This document shows positions 16,003-22,486 of a stretch of DNA of 25,927 nt, one piece after another. The DNA is from a virus, in the IMG/VR virus record IMGVR_UViG_3300032282_005183, positions 1 to 25,927 of that record. One strand, written 5' to 3'. Below the pieces are notes generated by a model, which ran no database searches, had not been told where the DNA came from, and was given only the letters and a program-made list of their open reading frames with translations. Made by a program: the position numbers and the translations under genes. The stretch's first letter is position 1; the number at the start of each line of letters is the position of its first letter.

Positions 16003-16823
16003 TGTATATATTTTCTAACTTTGTAGAAAAAGAAAGATGGGAAGACTCTCTAAAAGATATAACCCATATAGACTTTAGTCTTTTTTATGATTACCAACCA
16101 AACCAAACTGAACTGCAATTATCGCCTATTAATATTTTCATAGCAAATGAGCCAAATGAATATTTTGGAAATCATACATTCGCCGTAAAAAATTATGAAG
16201 CATTTAGTTTTATATTAACTTGGAGTAATCTTATATTAAATAATACACCAAATTCCATACTTTCTTTATATGGTGAAAGCTGGTGGAGAGATGAATCATA
16301 CGATTATATTCCAATTGATAAAGAATTTAAAGTATCATTCCTAAGAGGCAATCTACTTAAATTACAGGGACATGTGTATAGATTTGAATTATTTGATAGA
16401 CAAAATGAAATAAAAACACCAATTCAATTTTGGGATAGTATCGGCCAGCGTGGAGGAGACTTTAAAGAATGGAGAGCAGATAAGGTAAATAGTTTTAGAC
16501 CATATCAATACGCAATGTGTATAGAAAATACTTCCAGAGAAAATTATTTTAGTGAAAAGATTACAGATTGTATTCTTAATAAAACAATACCAATATATTA
16601 TGGTTGCTCTAATATAGGCGATTTTTATAATAAAGAAGGAATACTGCAAGTAAAAAATGCAGATGAAATGGTAAAAGTTATAAATGAACTTACACCTGAA
16701 TACTACGATTCTTTATCGGATATAATTGAAGAAAATTACCAAAGAGCTCTTAAATATAAAGACTACGTTGGAAATGTAAAAAATCAAATAGTTGATATTT
16801 TTAAATACAATGGCATAATATGA
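16002..16823 (+). CDS. GT10 (alpha-1,3-fucosyltransferase)-like glycosyltransferase
   Basis: A 273-residue protein whose C-terminal half carries the donor-binding signature of family GT10 fucosyltransferases: YQYAMCIENTSRENYFSEK (about residues 168-186), followed by ITDCILNKTIPIYYG. GT10 members use GDP-fucose (GDP-beta-L-fucose) or related GDP-sugars. The N-terminal half is divergent, which is normal for the acceptor domain in this family. There is no GDP-fucose synthesis gene in the window, but the GME-like epimerase at 6107 also works on GDP-sugars, so a GDP-L-galactose-type donor is conceivable; that link is inference. The ATG overlaps the previous TAA, and the stop overlaps the next ATG by four bases. 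Confidence 0.75.
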   Translation: MYIFSNFVEKERWEDSLKDITHIDFSLFYDYQPNQTELQLSPINIFIANEPNEYFGNHTFAVKNYEAFSFILTWSNLILNNTPNSILSLYGESWWRDESYDYIPIDKEFKVSFLRGNLLKLQGHVYRFELFDRQNEIKTPIQFWDSIGQRGGDFKEWRADKVNSFRPYQYAMCIENTSRENYFSEKITDCILNKTIPIYYGCSNIGDFYNKEGILQVKNADEMVKVINELTPEYYDSLSDIIEENYQRALKYKDYVGNVKNQIVDIFKYNGII

Positions 16824-17695
16824 AATCTACATTAGTTTGCATACACGTTCTTCCGAAGGAAATAGAAATGTTTGAAAGGTTTATGAGGCAATACCGCAAA
16901 TCATTAGCATATTTGCATAAAACGGATAATGTTACAATAAAAGCATCATTAAACCTAAACCCGCTAATTACGGATTGGGAAACCAGTGAATTAGAGCCGG
17001 AATACTTTGTTAATATATTTAATGGACTTTTTGATGGTATAACTAATATAAATGAAATAGTTTACGATACATCATTGATGGGCACTACTCAACAAAAAAG
17101 AGAAAGTATTGAATTGGATTACGACCAATTTATTTTTGTAGATACCGATATAGCTTTTCCAGAAATGCTATTAAAATATCAATTAGAGGGTTCGTATCAG
17201 CTGAATGGTAAGTACATATTGATACCACAATTAGTTAGACTCTGGGATAATACTTGGGATATATTGGTACATAGCGATTATATACAAAAAGAATTTGGTT
17301 ACTATAATATGCACACAATAGAGCAAACTTATAATCAACCTATAAATGAAGTAGAGGTAATGGAAATTCCATCTTTTAAATTTGGATGCGGTATGCATAC
17401 ATTGTATTCAAAAGAATTTTGGAAATTTATTGGTATACCTGAATCATTTGGCGGGTATGGTTCGGAAGATACATTTGCTATGTTTGCAAGCCAAGCTGCA
17501 AAGCAAGGTGGACATAATATAGAGCAATATGCTTTAAATGGAATATACATAACAGAAGATATGATTAATAGAATACCAAGTTTTGAAGGTAAAATTAATC
17601 ATATTTTTAAAAAAGATGAATCTAGAGATAAATCTTGGGAGCTAATGAATACTGAGATAAATAAATTTATAAATAAAAATCTTATCAATAGATAA
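16820..17695 (+). CDS. GT-A glycosyltransferase-like protein
   Basis: A 291-residue protein with a GT-A pattern. FIFVDTDIAFP contains the metal-binding D108-T-D110, and a late GGYGSEDTFAMFASQA (about residues 211-226) resembles the acidic acceptor-binding motif (GG-x-x-x-E-D) of GT2 and galactosyltransferase-type enzymes. The N-terminus (LVCIHVLPKEIEMFERF) is atypical, so I cannot name the CAZy family. It closes the glycan island; its ATG overlaps the stop of the GT10-like gene. It ends 37 bases before the next gene. The interval holds an AT-rich ATATTTATAA stretch. Confidence 0.7.
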   Translation: MKSTLVCIHVLPKEIEMFERFMRQYRKSLAYLHKTDNVTIKASLNLNPLITDWETSELEPEYFVNIFNGLFDGITNINEIVYDTSLMGTTQQKRESIELDYDQFIFVDTDIAFPEMLLKYQLEGSYQLNGKYILIPQLVRLWDNTWDILVHSDYIQKEFGYYNMHTIEQTYNQPINEVEVMEIPSFKFGCGMHTLYSKEFWKFIGIPESFGGYGSEDTFAMFASQAAKQGGHNIEQYALNGIYITEDMINRIPSFEGKINHIFKKDESRDKSWELMNTEINKFINKNLINR

Positions 17696-17732
17696 ATTTC
17701 TAATATTTATAAAGGTATAACACTTTAAAAAT

Positions 17733-18128
17733 ATGAAATTAGAACTTACAAACCCTAAAGCTTGGCAAAAAATCTCGGAAAGAGATATTCCGATGGAATC
17801 TAAAATAAAAGTATACGAAAAAGTAGGAGGAGCTTATAGACTTGGAAAGGATGAAGGTGAGCAAGTATATAACAAATTAAGTGAACTACTTAAAAGTATT
17901 TTAGAAAAAAGACAACCAATTTCAGAAGAAACCGGCGACCACGAAGTAGGTATGGCCATGGGTCAATTAGATGACATCATAAAAAATGCGACCGAACTTA
18001 AAGGTAAAATTGGAACAGAAGAAATGAATTTACCAGGTTGGATTCAAGACCACATATCACAGTCACAAAATTTTATAAATCAAGCTAATACAGGTTATCA
18101 TACTCTAAACAATAAAGAAAAAAAGTAA
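17733..18128 (+). CDS. Phage protein with a conserved C-terminal helical module
   Basis: A 131-residue, soluble, mostly helical protein. The first half (LTNPKAWQKISERDIPMESK) is unrecognised. From about residue 70 it shows MAMGQLDDIIKNA, then LPGWIQDHISQSQNFI. This pattern (an L-x-x-I helix, then a W-[VI]-Q-x-x-I helix) recurs at the ends of uncharacterised proteins in many tailed phages, several near virion genes. I therefore read it as a phage-specific protein, possibly virion-associated, but no function is shown. The leader is A-rich (TTTAAAAAT before ATG). An ATATTTATAAA stretch 20-30 bases upstream could be a promoter, but it has no TTTG box at the right distance. Confidence 0.65.
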   Translation: MKLELTNPKAWQKISERDIPMESKIKVYEKVGGAYRLGKDEGEQVYNKLSELLKSILEKRQPISEETGDHEVGMAMGQLDDIIKNATELKGKIGTEEMNLPGWIQDHISQSQNFINQANTGYHTLNNKEKK

Positions 18129-18132
18129 CCTA

Positions 18133-18441
18133 ATGGAGAACATCTACACCGTAGTAATTACAGCCCTAACTGTATTTGGTGGTACTTCCGCATGGAGATA
18201 CTATGAAAAACGTGCACTAAAAAAAGAAAAAGATGAAGAGTTTATCAGACATGATTGTCGTGATAGAATCTCCAAATTAGAAGCACTGTTAGAAGAAAGC
18301 GCCAGAGAAAAGGATGACCTTCGTAAACTCATATTAGAACTCACTAAAGAGGTTGCAGAACTTCGTACAAGAGTTGAGTTTCTTACCGAAGAAAATCATA
18401 AATTAGAGATACAATACAGCAAAAAGAAAACAAATCCATGA
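18133..18441 (+). CDS. Membrane-anchored coiled-coil protein
   Basis: A 102-residue protein with one N-terminal hydrophobic segment (about residues 4-21, ending in aromatic WRYY) followed at once by basic residues (KRALKKEK), then a long heptad-like charged helix from about residue 30 to 95 (LEALLEE, LRKLILELTKEVAELRTRV). The topology of one membrane anchor plus a coiled coil is that of an inner-membrane spanin, but it is also common in phage scaffold or holin-associated proteins. No lysis gene is visible next to it, so spanin is only a suggestion. Its TGA overlaps the next ATG (ATGA). Confidence 0.7.
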   Translation: MENIYTVVITALTVFGGTSAWRYYEKRALKKEKDEEFIRHDCRDRISKLEALLEESAREKDDLRKLILELTKEVAELRTRVEFLTEENHKLEIQYSKKKTNP

Positions 18442-19265
18442 GTAATCTCTTAAAGGAATGTATAATTGTTTCTAAGAAATTTGGTAATGACCTAGTTCTT
18501 GCCAAAAATAGGGACAGAGCATACAAGCCGGAAATAGAAGTAGTACACACACTTATTAATGGTATTGAGGTAGTTTATCTACATGATATAACAACCGACT
18601 GGAGTGAGGGTATGAATGAGTTGGGAATTGGAATAGTAAACACATCTCTACTTGTTGGGTATGATGAAAAGGAAAAAAGTATAGTAAGTAAGACGGGTAA
18701 GAAATCAAAAGATGGTATTCGTATAAGAACTGCATTGGGCCAAAGAAGTATAAAGGATGCACTTAAAGCAGCAATCCTAACAAATGGTGGAGTTAAAGGG
18801 CATACATTTATAGCAGACCCAAACCATCTGATAACGATTGAAATGACATCAAAGCATACCCCTGTTATTAAACTACAAGACCCGAATAAAACATATGTAA
18901 GAACGAATCACGGACTTGCTCACCCGGATGCCGGATATACCGAAGGACCTGATTACAAAAGTTCAGTAGTTCGTAGAGCAAGTGCCCGTTCAGCAGTGTC
19001 CGGAATTAAAAAATGGGAAGATGAATTATTGTCATTAAGAACAAATCGTTATAATCATGATAATCTAAATAATATGAGTAGAGATACTGATAAGATGAAG
19101 ACCACATCTCAAATGCAACTTAATCTCACTCAAAAAATATTCACACTACATTATTTTGGTGATAGGGTTGAAGGGTTTAGAGGTATTAGAAGTGAATTAC
19201 CATCGGATTACATGCCGAAGATACAAATAAGAATTAAAGATATAGCCGAAAAAGAAAACAACTAA
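18438..19265 (+). CDS. Ntn-hydrolase-like protein (C45 / acyltransferase type)
   Basis: A 275-residue protein resembling cysteine Ntn-hydrolases of the C45 (acyl-CoA:6-aminopenicillanate acyltransferase) type. The likely nucleophile is C8 in KECIIVSKK, followed by LVLAKNRDRAY (about residues 20-30), the N-x-D segment that lines the active site in this fold. Later segments GIGIVNTSLL and VRTNHGL (the N-H pair) also fit. In the family the nucleophile must become N-terminal, which here would need removal of only seven residues. Substrates in the family are amides or small peptides; none can be named here. It overlaps both neighbours by a few bases. Confidence 0.65.
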   Translation: MSNLLKECIIVSKKFGNDLVLAKNRDRAYKPEIEVVHTLINGIEVVYLHDITTDWSEGMNELGIGIVNTSLLVGYDEKEKSIVSKTGKKSKDGIRIRTALGQRSIKDALKAAILTNGGVKGHTFIADPNHLITIEMTSKHTPVIKLQDPNKTYVRTNHGLAHPDAGYTEGPDYKSSVVRRASARSAVSGIKKWEDELLSLRTNRYNHDNLNNMSRDTDKMKTTSQMQLNLTQKIFTLHYFGDRVEGFRGIRSELPSDYMPKIQIRIKDIAEKENN

Positions 19266-20005
19266 TGAAGTTATTAAACGAATTTACAAAAGCAACTGAA
19301 GCGCTTTGGAATGGATTTAAGGTAGAGTTCGGAAAGGTTTATGGAAACCCCGCTCTATCCGCTTTCAAACCAATGCATGAAGCAGAATTACCTGCAGGTA
19401 AAAAACTCCGTGTGTTTGATTTTGATGATACGATTGTAAAAACAACATCATTTATATATATAAAGCATAAAGATGGTAAGGAATCGAAATTAACCCCTGG
19501 TGAATATGCTGTATATGAGGCAAAGCCAGGCGATCAATTCGATTTCTCCGATTTCCAAAAAGTAAACCAACCACAACAAATTAAAGGTGTAACTAAACTT
19601 CTTAAAACCATAGTTCGTTCAGAGGGGGAAAGGAAGGTTGTTATACTTACAGCAAGAGCAGCATATCAACCTATAAAAGATTATCTAAGTGATATAGGAT
19701 TGAATGGGATATACGTTGTAGCATTGGCAGATGCCGACCCACAAAAGAAAGCAGATTGGATTGAAGACAAAATAAAAAAGGGATATGATGATGTATTCTT
19801 TATTGATGATTCACACAAGAATGTAGCAGCAGTTGGTGGACTAAAGAAAAAATATCCTAATATTAAAATAAAAGTTCAGCAAGTAAAACACGATGTACCA
19901 AAACCACCAAAGGAAAAATACGACCATACAAAAAAGGCAATTAAAGAAGATATAAATTCACTCAAATCAATAATACCATTTGGTAAAATCAAAAAAAATG
20001 ATTAA
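19265..20005 (+). CDS. HAD-superfamily phosphatase-like protein
   Basis: A 246-residue HAD hydrolase. Motif I is V-F-D52-F-D54-D-T, with nucleophile D52 and acid/base D54. Motif II is ILTAR (about residues 125-129), the lysine (motif III) lies in KKADWIEDK, and motif IV is FFIDDSHKN (about residues 178-186). The insert after motif I (YIKHKDGKESKLTPGEYAVY) is typical of phage HAD proteins related to the T4 polynucleotide kinase 3'-phosphatase domain. Nucleic-acid 3'-phosphatase or nucleotide phosphatase activity is the likely role, but there is no kinase domain in this chain. About 45 residues precede motif I and a basic tail follows. The final bases overlap the next gene. Confidence 0.75.
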   Translation: MKLLNEFTKATEALWNGFKVEFGKVYGNPALSAFKPMHEAELPAGKKLRVFDFDDTIVKTTSFIYIKHKDGKESKLTPGEYAVYEAKPGDQFDFSDFQKVNQPQQIKGVTKLLKTIVRSEGERKVVILTARAAYQPIKDYLSDIGLNGIYVVALADADPQKKADWIEDKIKKGYDDVFFIDDSHKNVAAVGGLKKKYPNIKIKVQQVKHDVPKPPKEKYDHTKKAIKEDINSLKSIIPFGKIKKND

Positions 20006-20354
20006 ATTAAAAGAGTTAATAGGAATATTTGAGCAAAAGATTAAGGATAGTGGGTTTTTAGATTTTGCTGGTAAAAGAATGGAAGGAGCCAAAAAAATAT
20101 CAAATGACGCAAAAGAGAAAGGTGGATTGGCAATACTTACACATCATCATTTTGTAGTTAAACTACCATACTACCAAAAAGCAAAAGAGGGTAATCTTGA
20201 ATTTGAGCAAGCAAAAGCTGAATACAAAGAATTACTTGAAAAATTATATACACAAACTAATGAGGGAATGAACATTGAACAAATAGAATTTCAGGAGTTA
20301 GTTGGTAAAATTGAGGTTTTAGGAGAACTTCTAATAAAAGAACAAAATAGATAG
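19998..20354 (+). CDS. DUF5661-like phage protein
   Basis: A 118-residue protein with the core pattern of DUF5661: GAKKISNDAKEKGGLAILT, then HHHFVVKLPYYQKA (about residues 29-61). The function of the family is unknown; it is common in phages and in some bacteria. The frame is also open from an ATG at 19980, but the ATG at 19998 is preferred because it follows an unbroken A tract and overlaps the HAD stop by only 8 bases. The C-terminal half is a charged helix. The three histidines in a row (THHHF) could bind metal, although in DUF5661 only one position is usually His. Confidence 0.65.
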   Translation: MIKLKELIGIFEQKIKDSGFLDFAGKRMEGAKKISNDAKEKGGLAILTHHHFVVKLPYYQKAKEGNLEFEQAKAEYKELLEKLYTQTNEGMNIEQIEFQELVGKIEVLGELLIKEQNR

Positions 20355-20368
20355 TTATATAAAAAGTT

Positions 20369-20815
20369 ATGAAAGAATATTATATCTACTGGTTCATAGG
20401 ACAGCCAGGTAGTGGAAAAACAACATTAGCAAAGAAACTTCAATTCTGGTTACAAACTGATAAAGCAAATTGGAGAAAATCAGTATTTCATATAGACGAA
20501 GAACAAATTAGAGATATATACGATATTGATATAGATACTACCGATGAGCATAATCAAATTCAAAATATTTGCGCAACAATCGGTTCATTTGCAAATTCAA
20601 CTGAACATGATGTAATAATATCAACCACTTCTCCATTCAGAGAAATCCGTGAGAAATACAAAAAAAAATACAAAATAAAAGAAATATATTGTCATAATAG
20701 AAAATTGAAAGATAAACTTGAATATTATCAACAACCTGAACAATTCTTTATTGAATTGGACACGACTAATAACGTAGATGAAACATTTAAGAAGCTCATT
20801 AAAATTCTTATCTAA
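20369..20815 (+). CDS. APS-kinase-like P-loop protein
   Basis: A 148-residue P-loop kinase-like protein. Walker A is G11-QPGSGKT18. VFHIDEEQIRDIY (about residues 39-51) matches the substrate-binding D-G-D-x-x-R region of adenylylsulfate kinase (CysC), and IISTTSPFREIREKY (about residues 88-102) matches the S-P-x-x-x-x-R lid segment. It is shorter than CysC (about 200 residues), missing much of the C-terminal part, so sulfate activation is uncertain. A nucleotide or polynucleotide 5'-kinase is an alternative, and the HAD phosphatase two genes upstream would be a natural partner. The start carries the AAAAAGTT leader. Confidence 0.65.
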   Translation: MKEYYIYWFIGQPGSGKTTLAKKLQFWLQTDKANWRKSVFHIDEEQIRDIYDIDIDTTDEHNQIQNICATIGSFANSTEHDVIISTTSPFREIREKYKKKYKIKEIYCHNRKLKDKLEYYQQPEQFFIELDTTNNVDETFKKLIKILI

Positions 20816-20847
20816 TTTGGAATATTCGGATTTTATTCGTATATTGT
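20816..20847 (+). promoter_or_regulatory. Bacteroidota-type promoter P3 before the Mom-like gene
   Basis: TTTGG-AATAT-TCGGA (20816-20830) is an imperfect inverted repeat (with G-T pairs) that carries the -33 TTTG. TATATTGT follows nine bases later at 20840-20847. TTTGG to TATATT spacing is 19 bases. The -7 box ends only five bases before the ATG at 20853, so the transcript would be leaderless or nearly so. Confidence 0.5.
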
Positions 20848-20852
20848 AGGAT

Positions 20853-21449
20853 ATGGCATTACAAGGTTATTGGGTACAAGAAACTACTTTTAATCATTCG
20901 GTTAGAAAGTTTCTAAAGAGATGGCATTACTCTGATTATGTCAACATCCAATCAAAACATACATTCTGTCTTTTTAGAGAAGGCAACTTTGGAATACCGG
21001 AAATGGTAGGTGTTTGTATTTACACACGACCAGCAGGACCTTCGGCGGGGCAGAGTTATTACCCTGAGGCGCCTGATAAAGTTTTAGAATTGCGTAGATT
21101 GTGTTTAATAGATGAAACGCCTAAAAACGCAGAATCGTTCTTTGTATCACGGACAATCAAATGGTTGAAAGGTAATACCGATTGGGAATTTATCTTATCC
21201 TATGCAGATATGGAGCAAGGGCATAGTGGGGTTATATATAGAGCATCCAACTTTGAATATCTCGGAGTGACCGGAGCAGGTAAGACTTTGGAAGTTGACG
21301 GTAAGAGGTTTCACATCAGGACACTATCTATGTTAGACCGACCTTATGGTGTTGAAATCAATCGTAGATATAAGGAGAAGGACCCGAATGTTAAAGTATT
21401 AGAAACGCTTCCGAAAAACATTTATATCTATAAATTGAAGAAAAAATAA
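20853..21449 (+). CDS. Mom-like DNA adenine modification protein
   Basis: A 198-residue protein of the phage Mu Mom type, GNAT-fold proteins that add a carbamoylmethyl (acetamido) group to adenine in DNA and so protect it from restriction enzymes. Typical segments are FLKRWHYSDYV (residues 20-30), MVGVCIYTRP, VLELRRLCLID (about residues 77-87) and NAESFFVSRTIKWLK. The most diagnostic block, SYADMEQGHSGVIYRASNF (about residues 116-134), is followed by EYLG. The length is close to that of Mu Mom (about 230). No Com-like translational activator is visible next to it. Its promoter P3 lies unusually close to the ATG. The next gene starts 42 bases later. Confidence 0.75.
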   Translation: MALQGYWVQETTFNHSVRKFLKRWHYSDYVNIQSKHTFCLFREGNFGIPEMVGVCIYTRPAGPSAGQSYYPEAPDKVLELRRLCLIDETPKNAESFFVSRTIKWLKGNTDWEFILSYADMEQGHSGVIYRASNFEYLGVTGAGKTLEVDGKRFHIRTLSMLDRPYGVEINRRYKEKDPNVKVLETLPKNIYIYKLKKK

Positions 21450-21491
21450 GATTTGATATACTTATATCTAATAAGATAAACAGTTATTAGT

Positions 21492-22100
21492 ATGGAAGAA
21501 CAAACCGAAGGATTTTTTCCAAATCTGGAAAACCGAATTACCAAGCGTGGATTGGGAGCAAGACCAATATTAGAATCGCAAATCAGAGCAGCACAAGAGA
21601 AATCAAAATCAGCATTGTCAGCTGCTAGAACTTTGGGTATATCTTATAACACTTACAAAAAGTATGCAAAGCTTTATGGGATATTTGAGGACTTAAAAAA
21701 CCCATCAGGTATTGGTATTGAAAGGAAGGTTGGAATAAGAAATACAAAGTATCATATAGAAGATTTAATAGATGGTAAGCATTTAAAATACCCGTTACAT
21801 AAATTCAAAAACAAATTATTTGATAGTGGATATGTACCGAAGGTATGTGGTAGTTGTGGATTTGGTGAGGAAAGAATAACCGATGGAAAGATGCCTTTGC
21901 TAATAGATTTTTTAGATGGTAATTTAAATAATAGAAAATTAGATAACATAAGACCTTTGTGTTACAATTGCTTCTTCCTTATAGTTGGAGACCGAAATGT
22001 GAAGCATTGGTATGAAGAGCATGGTATCGCTGATGAACCAACTGACGAAAATGAAAATGAGTACACAAACCCAGAAGCCGGAGAAGCCAACCAAATTTGA
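21492..22100 (+). CDS. HTH plus degenerate HNH-type zinc protein
   Basis: A 202-residue protein in two parts. Residues about 37-60 (SALSAARTLGISYNTYKKYA) look like a helix-turn-helix. From residue 113 the layout is that of phage HNH endonucleases: VPKVCGSCGFGEE with the first Cys pair, LIDFLDGNLNNRKLDNIRPLCYNC with the second pair. The catalytic His that normally precedes the DG-N turn (LDHINGD) is replaced by Phe, and the final Cys-x2-Cys-His is CYNCF. The zinc site looks intact and the nuclease centre lost. It may be a DNA-binding protein derived from an HNH enzyme. The 3' end overlaps the next gene. Confidence 0.7.
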   Translation: MEEQTEGFFPNLENRITKRGLGARPILESQIRAAQEKSKSALSAARTLGISYNTYKKYAKLYGIFEDLKNPSGIGIERKVGIRNTKYHIEDLIDGKHLKYPLHKFKNKLFDSGYVPKVCGSCGFGEERITDGKMPLLIDFLDGNLNNRKLDNIRPLCYNCFFLIVGDRNVKHWYEEHGIADEPTDENENEYTNPEAGEANQI

Positions 22101-22242
22101 AAGGATATTTGAAGATGAGGAATCCAAATCTATATGGAAATACGACCTAAAGAAATTTCCAAACGGACCGGTTTCAGTTGAATATTCGTACAAAGCACAC
22201 ATCCTAAAAGAATGGGAATTATATCAAAAACGTGGTAGATAA
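22051..22242 (+). CDS. Small phage protein overlapping the HNH-like gene
   Basis: A 63-residue protein, or 61 if the second in-frame ATG at 22057 is used; the frame is open from 22012 but the upstream part is low-complexity. The core is KFERIFEDEESKSIWKYDLK, then NGPVSVEYSY. The pattern W-x-Y-D followed by N-G-P-x-x-V-E is seen in small uncharacterised proteins of T4-like phages. It overlaps the end of the HNH-like gene by about 50 bases in another frame, an arrangement that implies coupled translation. The function is unknown. A short hairpin covers its stop codon. Confidence 0.65.
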   Translation: MKMSTQTQKPEKPTKFERIFEDEESKSIWKYDLKKFPNGPVSVEYSYKAHILKEWELYQKRGR

Positions 22243-22252
22243 CCACATATTT
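22232..22252 (+). terminator. Weak hairpin at a stop codon
   Basis: GTGGT-AGATA-ACCAC (22232-22246) is a perfect 5-bp stem with a 5-base loop over the stop codon TAA at 22240-22242, followed by ATATTT. The stem is short and the T tract is broken by an A, so it may be an attenuator or chance rather than a true terminator. Confidence 0.3.
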
Positions 22253-22274
22253 AATAACAAAACAAAACAAAAAA

Positions 22275-22454
22275 ATGGAAAGTAGAAAAGAAGAGTTATT
22301 CTCAAAGATGAAAGAACTATGGAGTTATTTTGAAACTGAACATGGCAAAACAACAAAGGTTTCTCAAAAGAATGCAAGAACTCTAATCAATGACCTTAAA
22401 AAATTGATTGGTGATTATCGAAAAGCATCTGTTGAAGAAGGCAAAGCAAAATAG
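22275..22454 (+). CDS. Small histone H1-like (Hc1-type) protein
   Basis: A 59-codon frame from ATG 22275 to TAG 22452-22454. The product is lysine-rich and helical. EHGKTTKVSQKNARTLIND, then LKKLIGDYRKASVEEGK, resembles the short Hc1 histone-like proteins of Bacteroidota (K-x3-K, an A-R pair, then LKKL and a YR-K-x-S tail). Those bind DNA non-specifically. Residues 1-20 form a separate amphipathic helix. The leader is AACAAAACAAAAAA before ATG. A strong terminator starts right after the stop. The Hc1 link is from pattern only and should be taken as tentative; the gene itself looks real. Confidence 0.6.
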   Translation: MESRKEELFSKMKELWSYFETEHGKTTKVSQKNARTLINDLKKLIGDYRKASVEEGKAK

Positions 22455-22455
22455 T

Positions 22456-22485
22456 GAAAATGGGAGATTAAATTCTCCCTATTTC
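22456..22485 (+). terminator. Intrinsic terminator before groEL
   Basis: GGGAGA (22462-22467) pairs with TCTCCC (22474-22479) around a 6-base loop. Outside a 2x2 internal loop, GAAA (22456-22459) pairs with TTTC (22482-22485). The 3' side continues into TATTTCATTT. It separates the small H1-like gene from the groEL promoter, which starts two bases later. Confidence 0.65.
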
Positions 22486-22486
22486 A

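Noticed and set aside
17700-17722. T4-type late promoter (TATAAATA) before 17733
   Set aside because: Only TTTATAAAGG is present; there is no exact TATAAATA, and such strings are expected by chance in DNA this AT-rich. A similar ATATTTATAA at 24697 also lacks a partner box at the proper distance.
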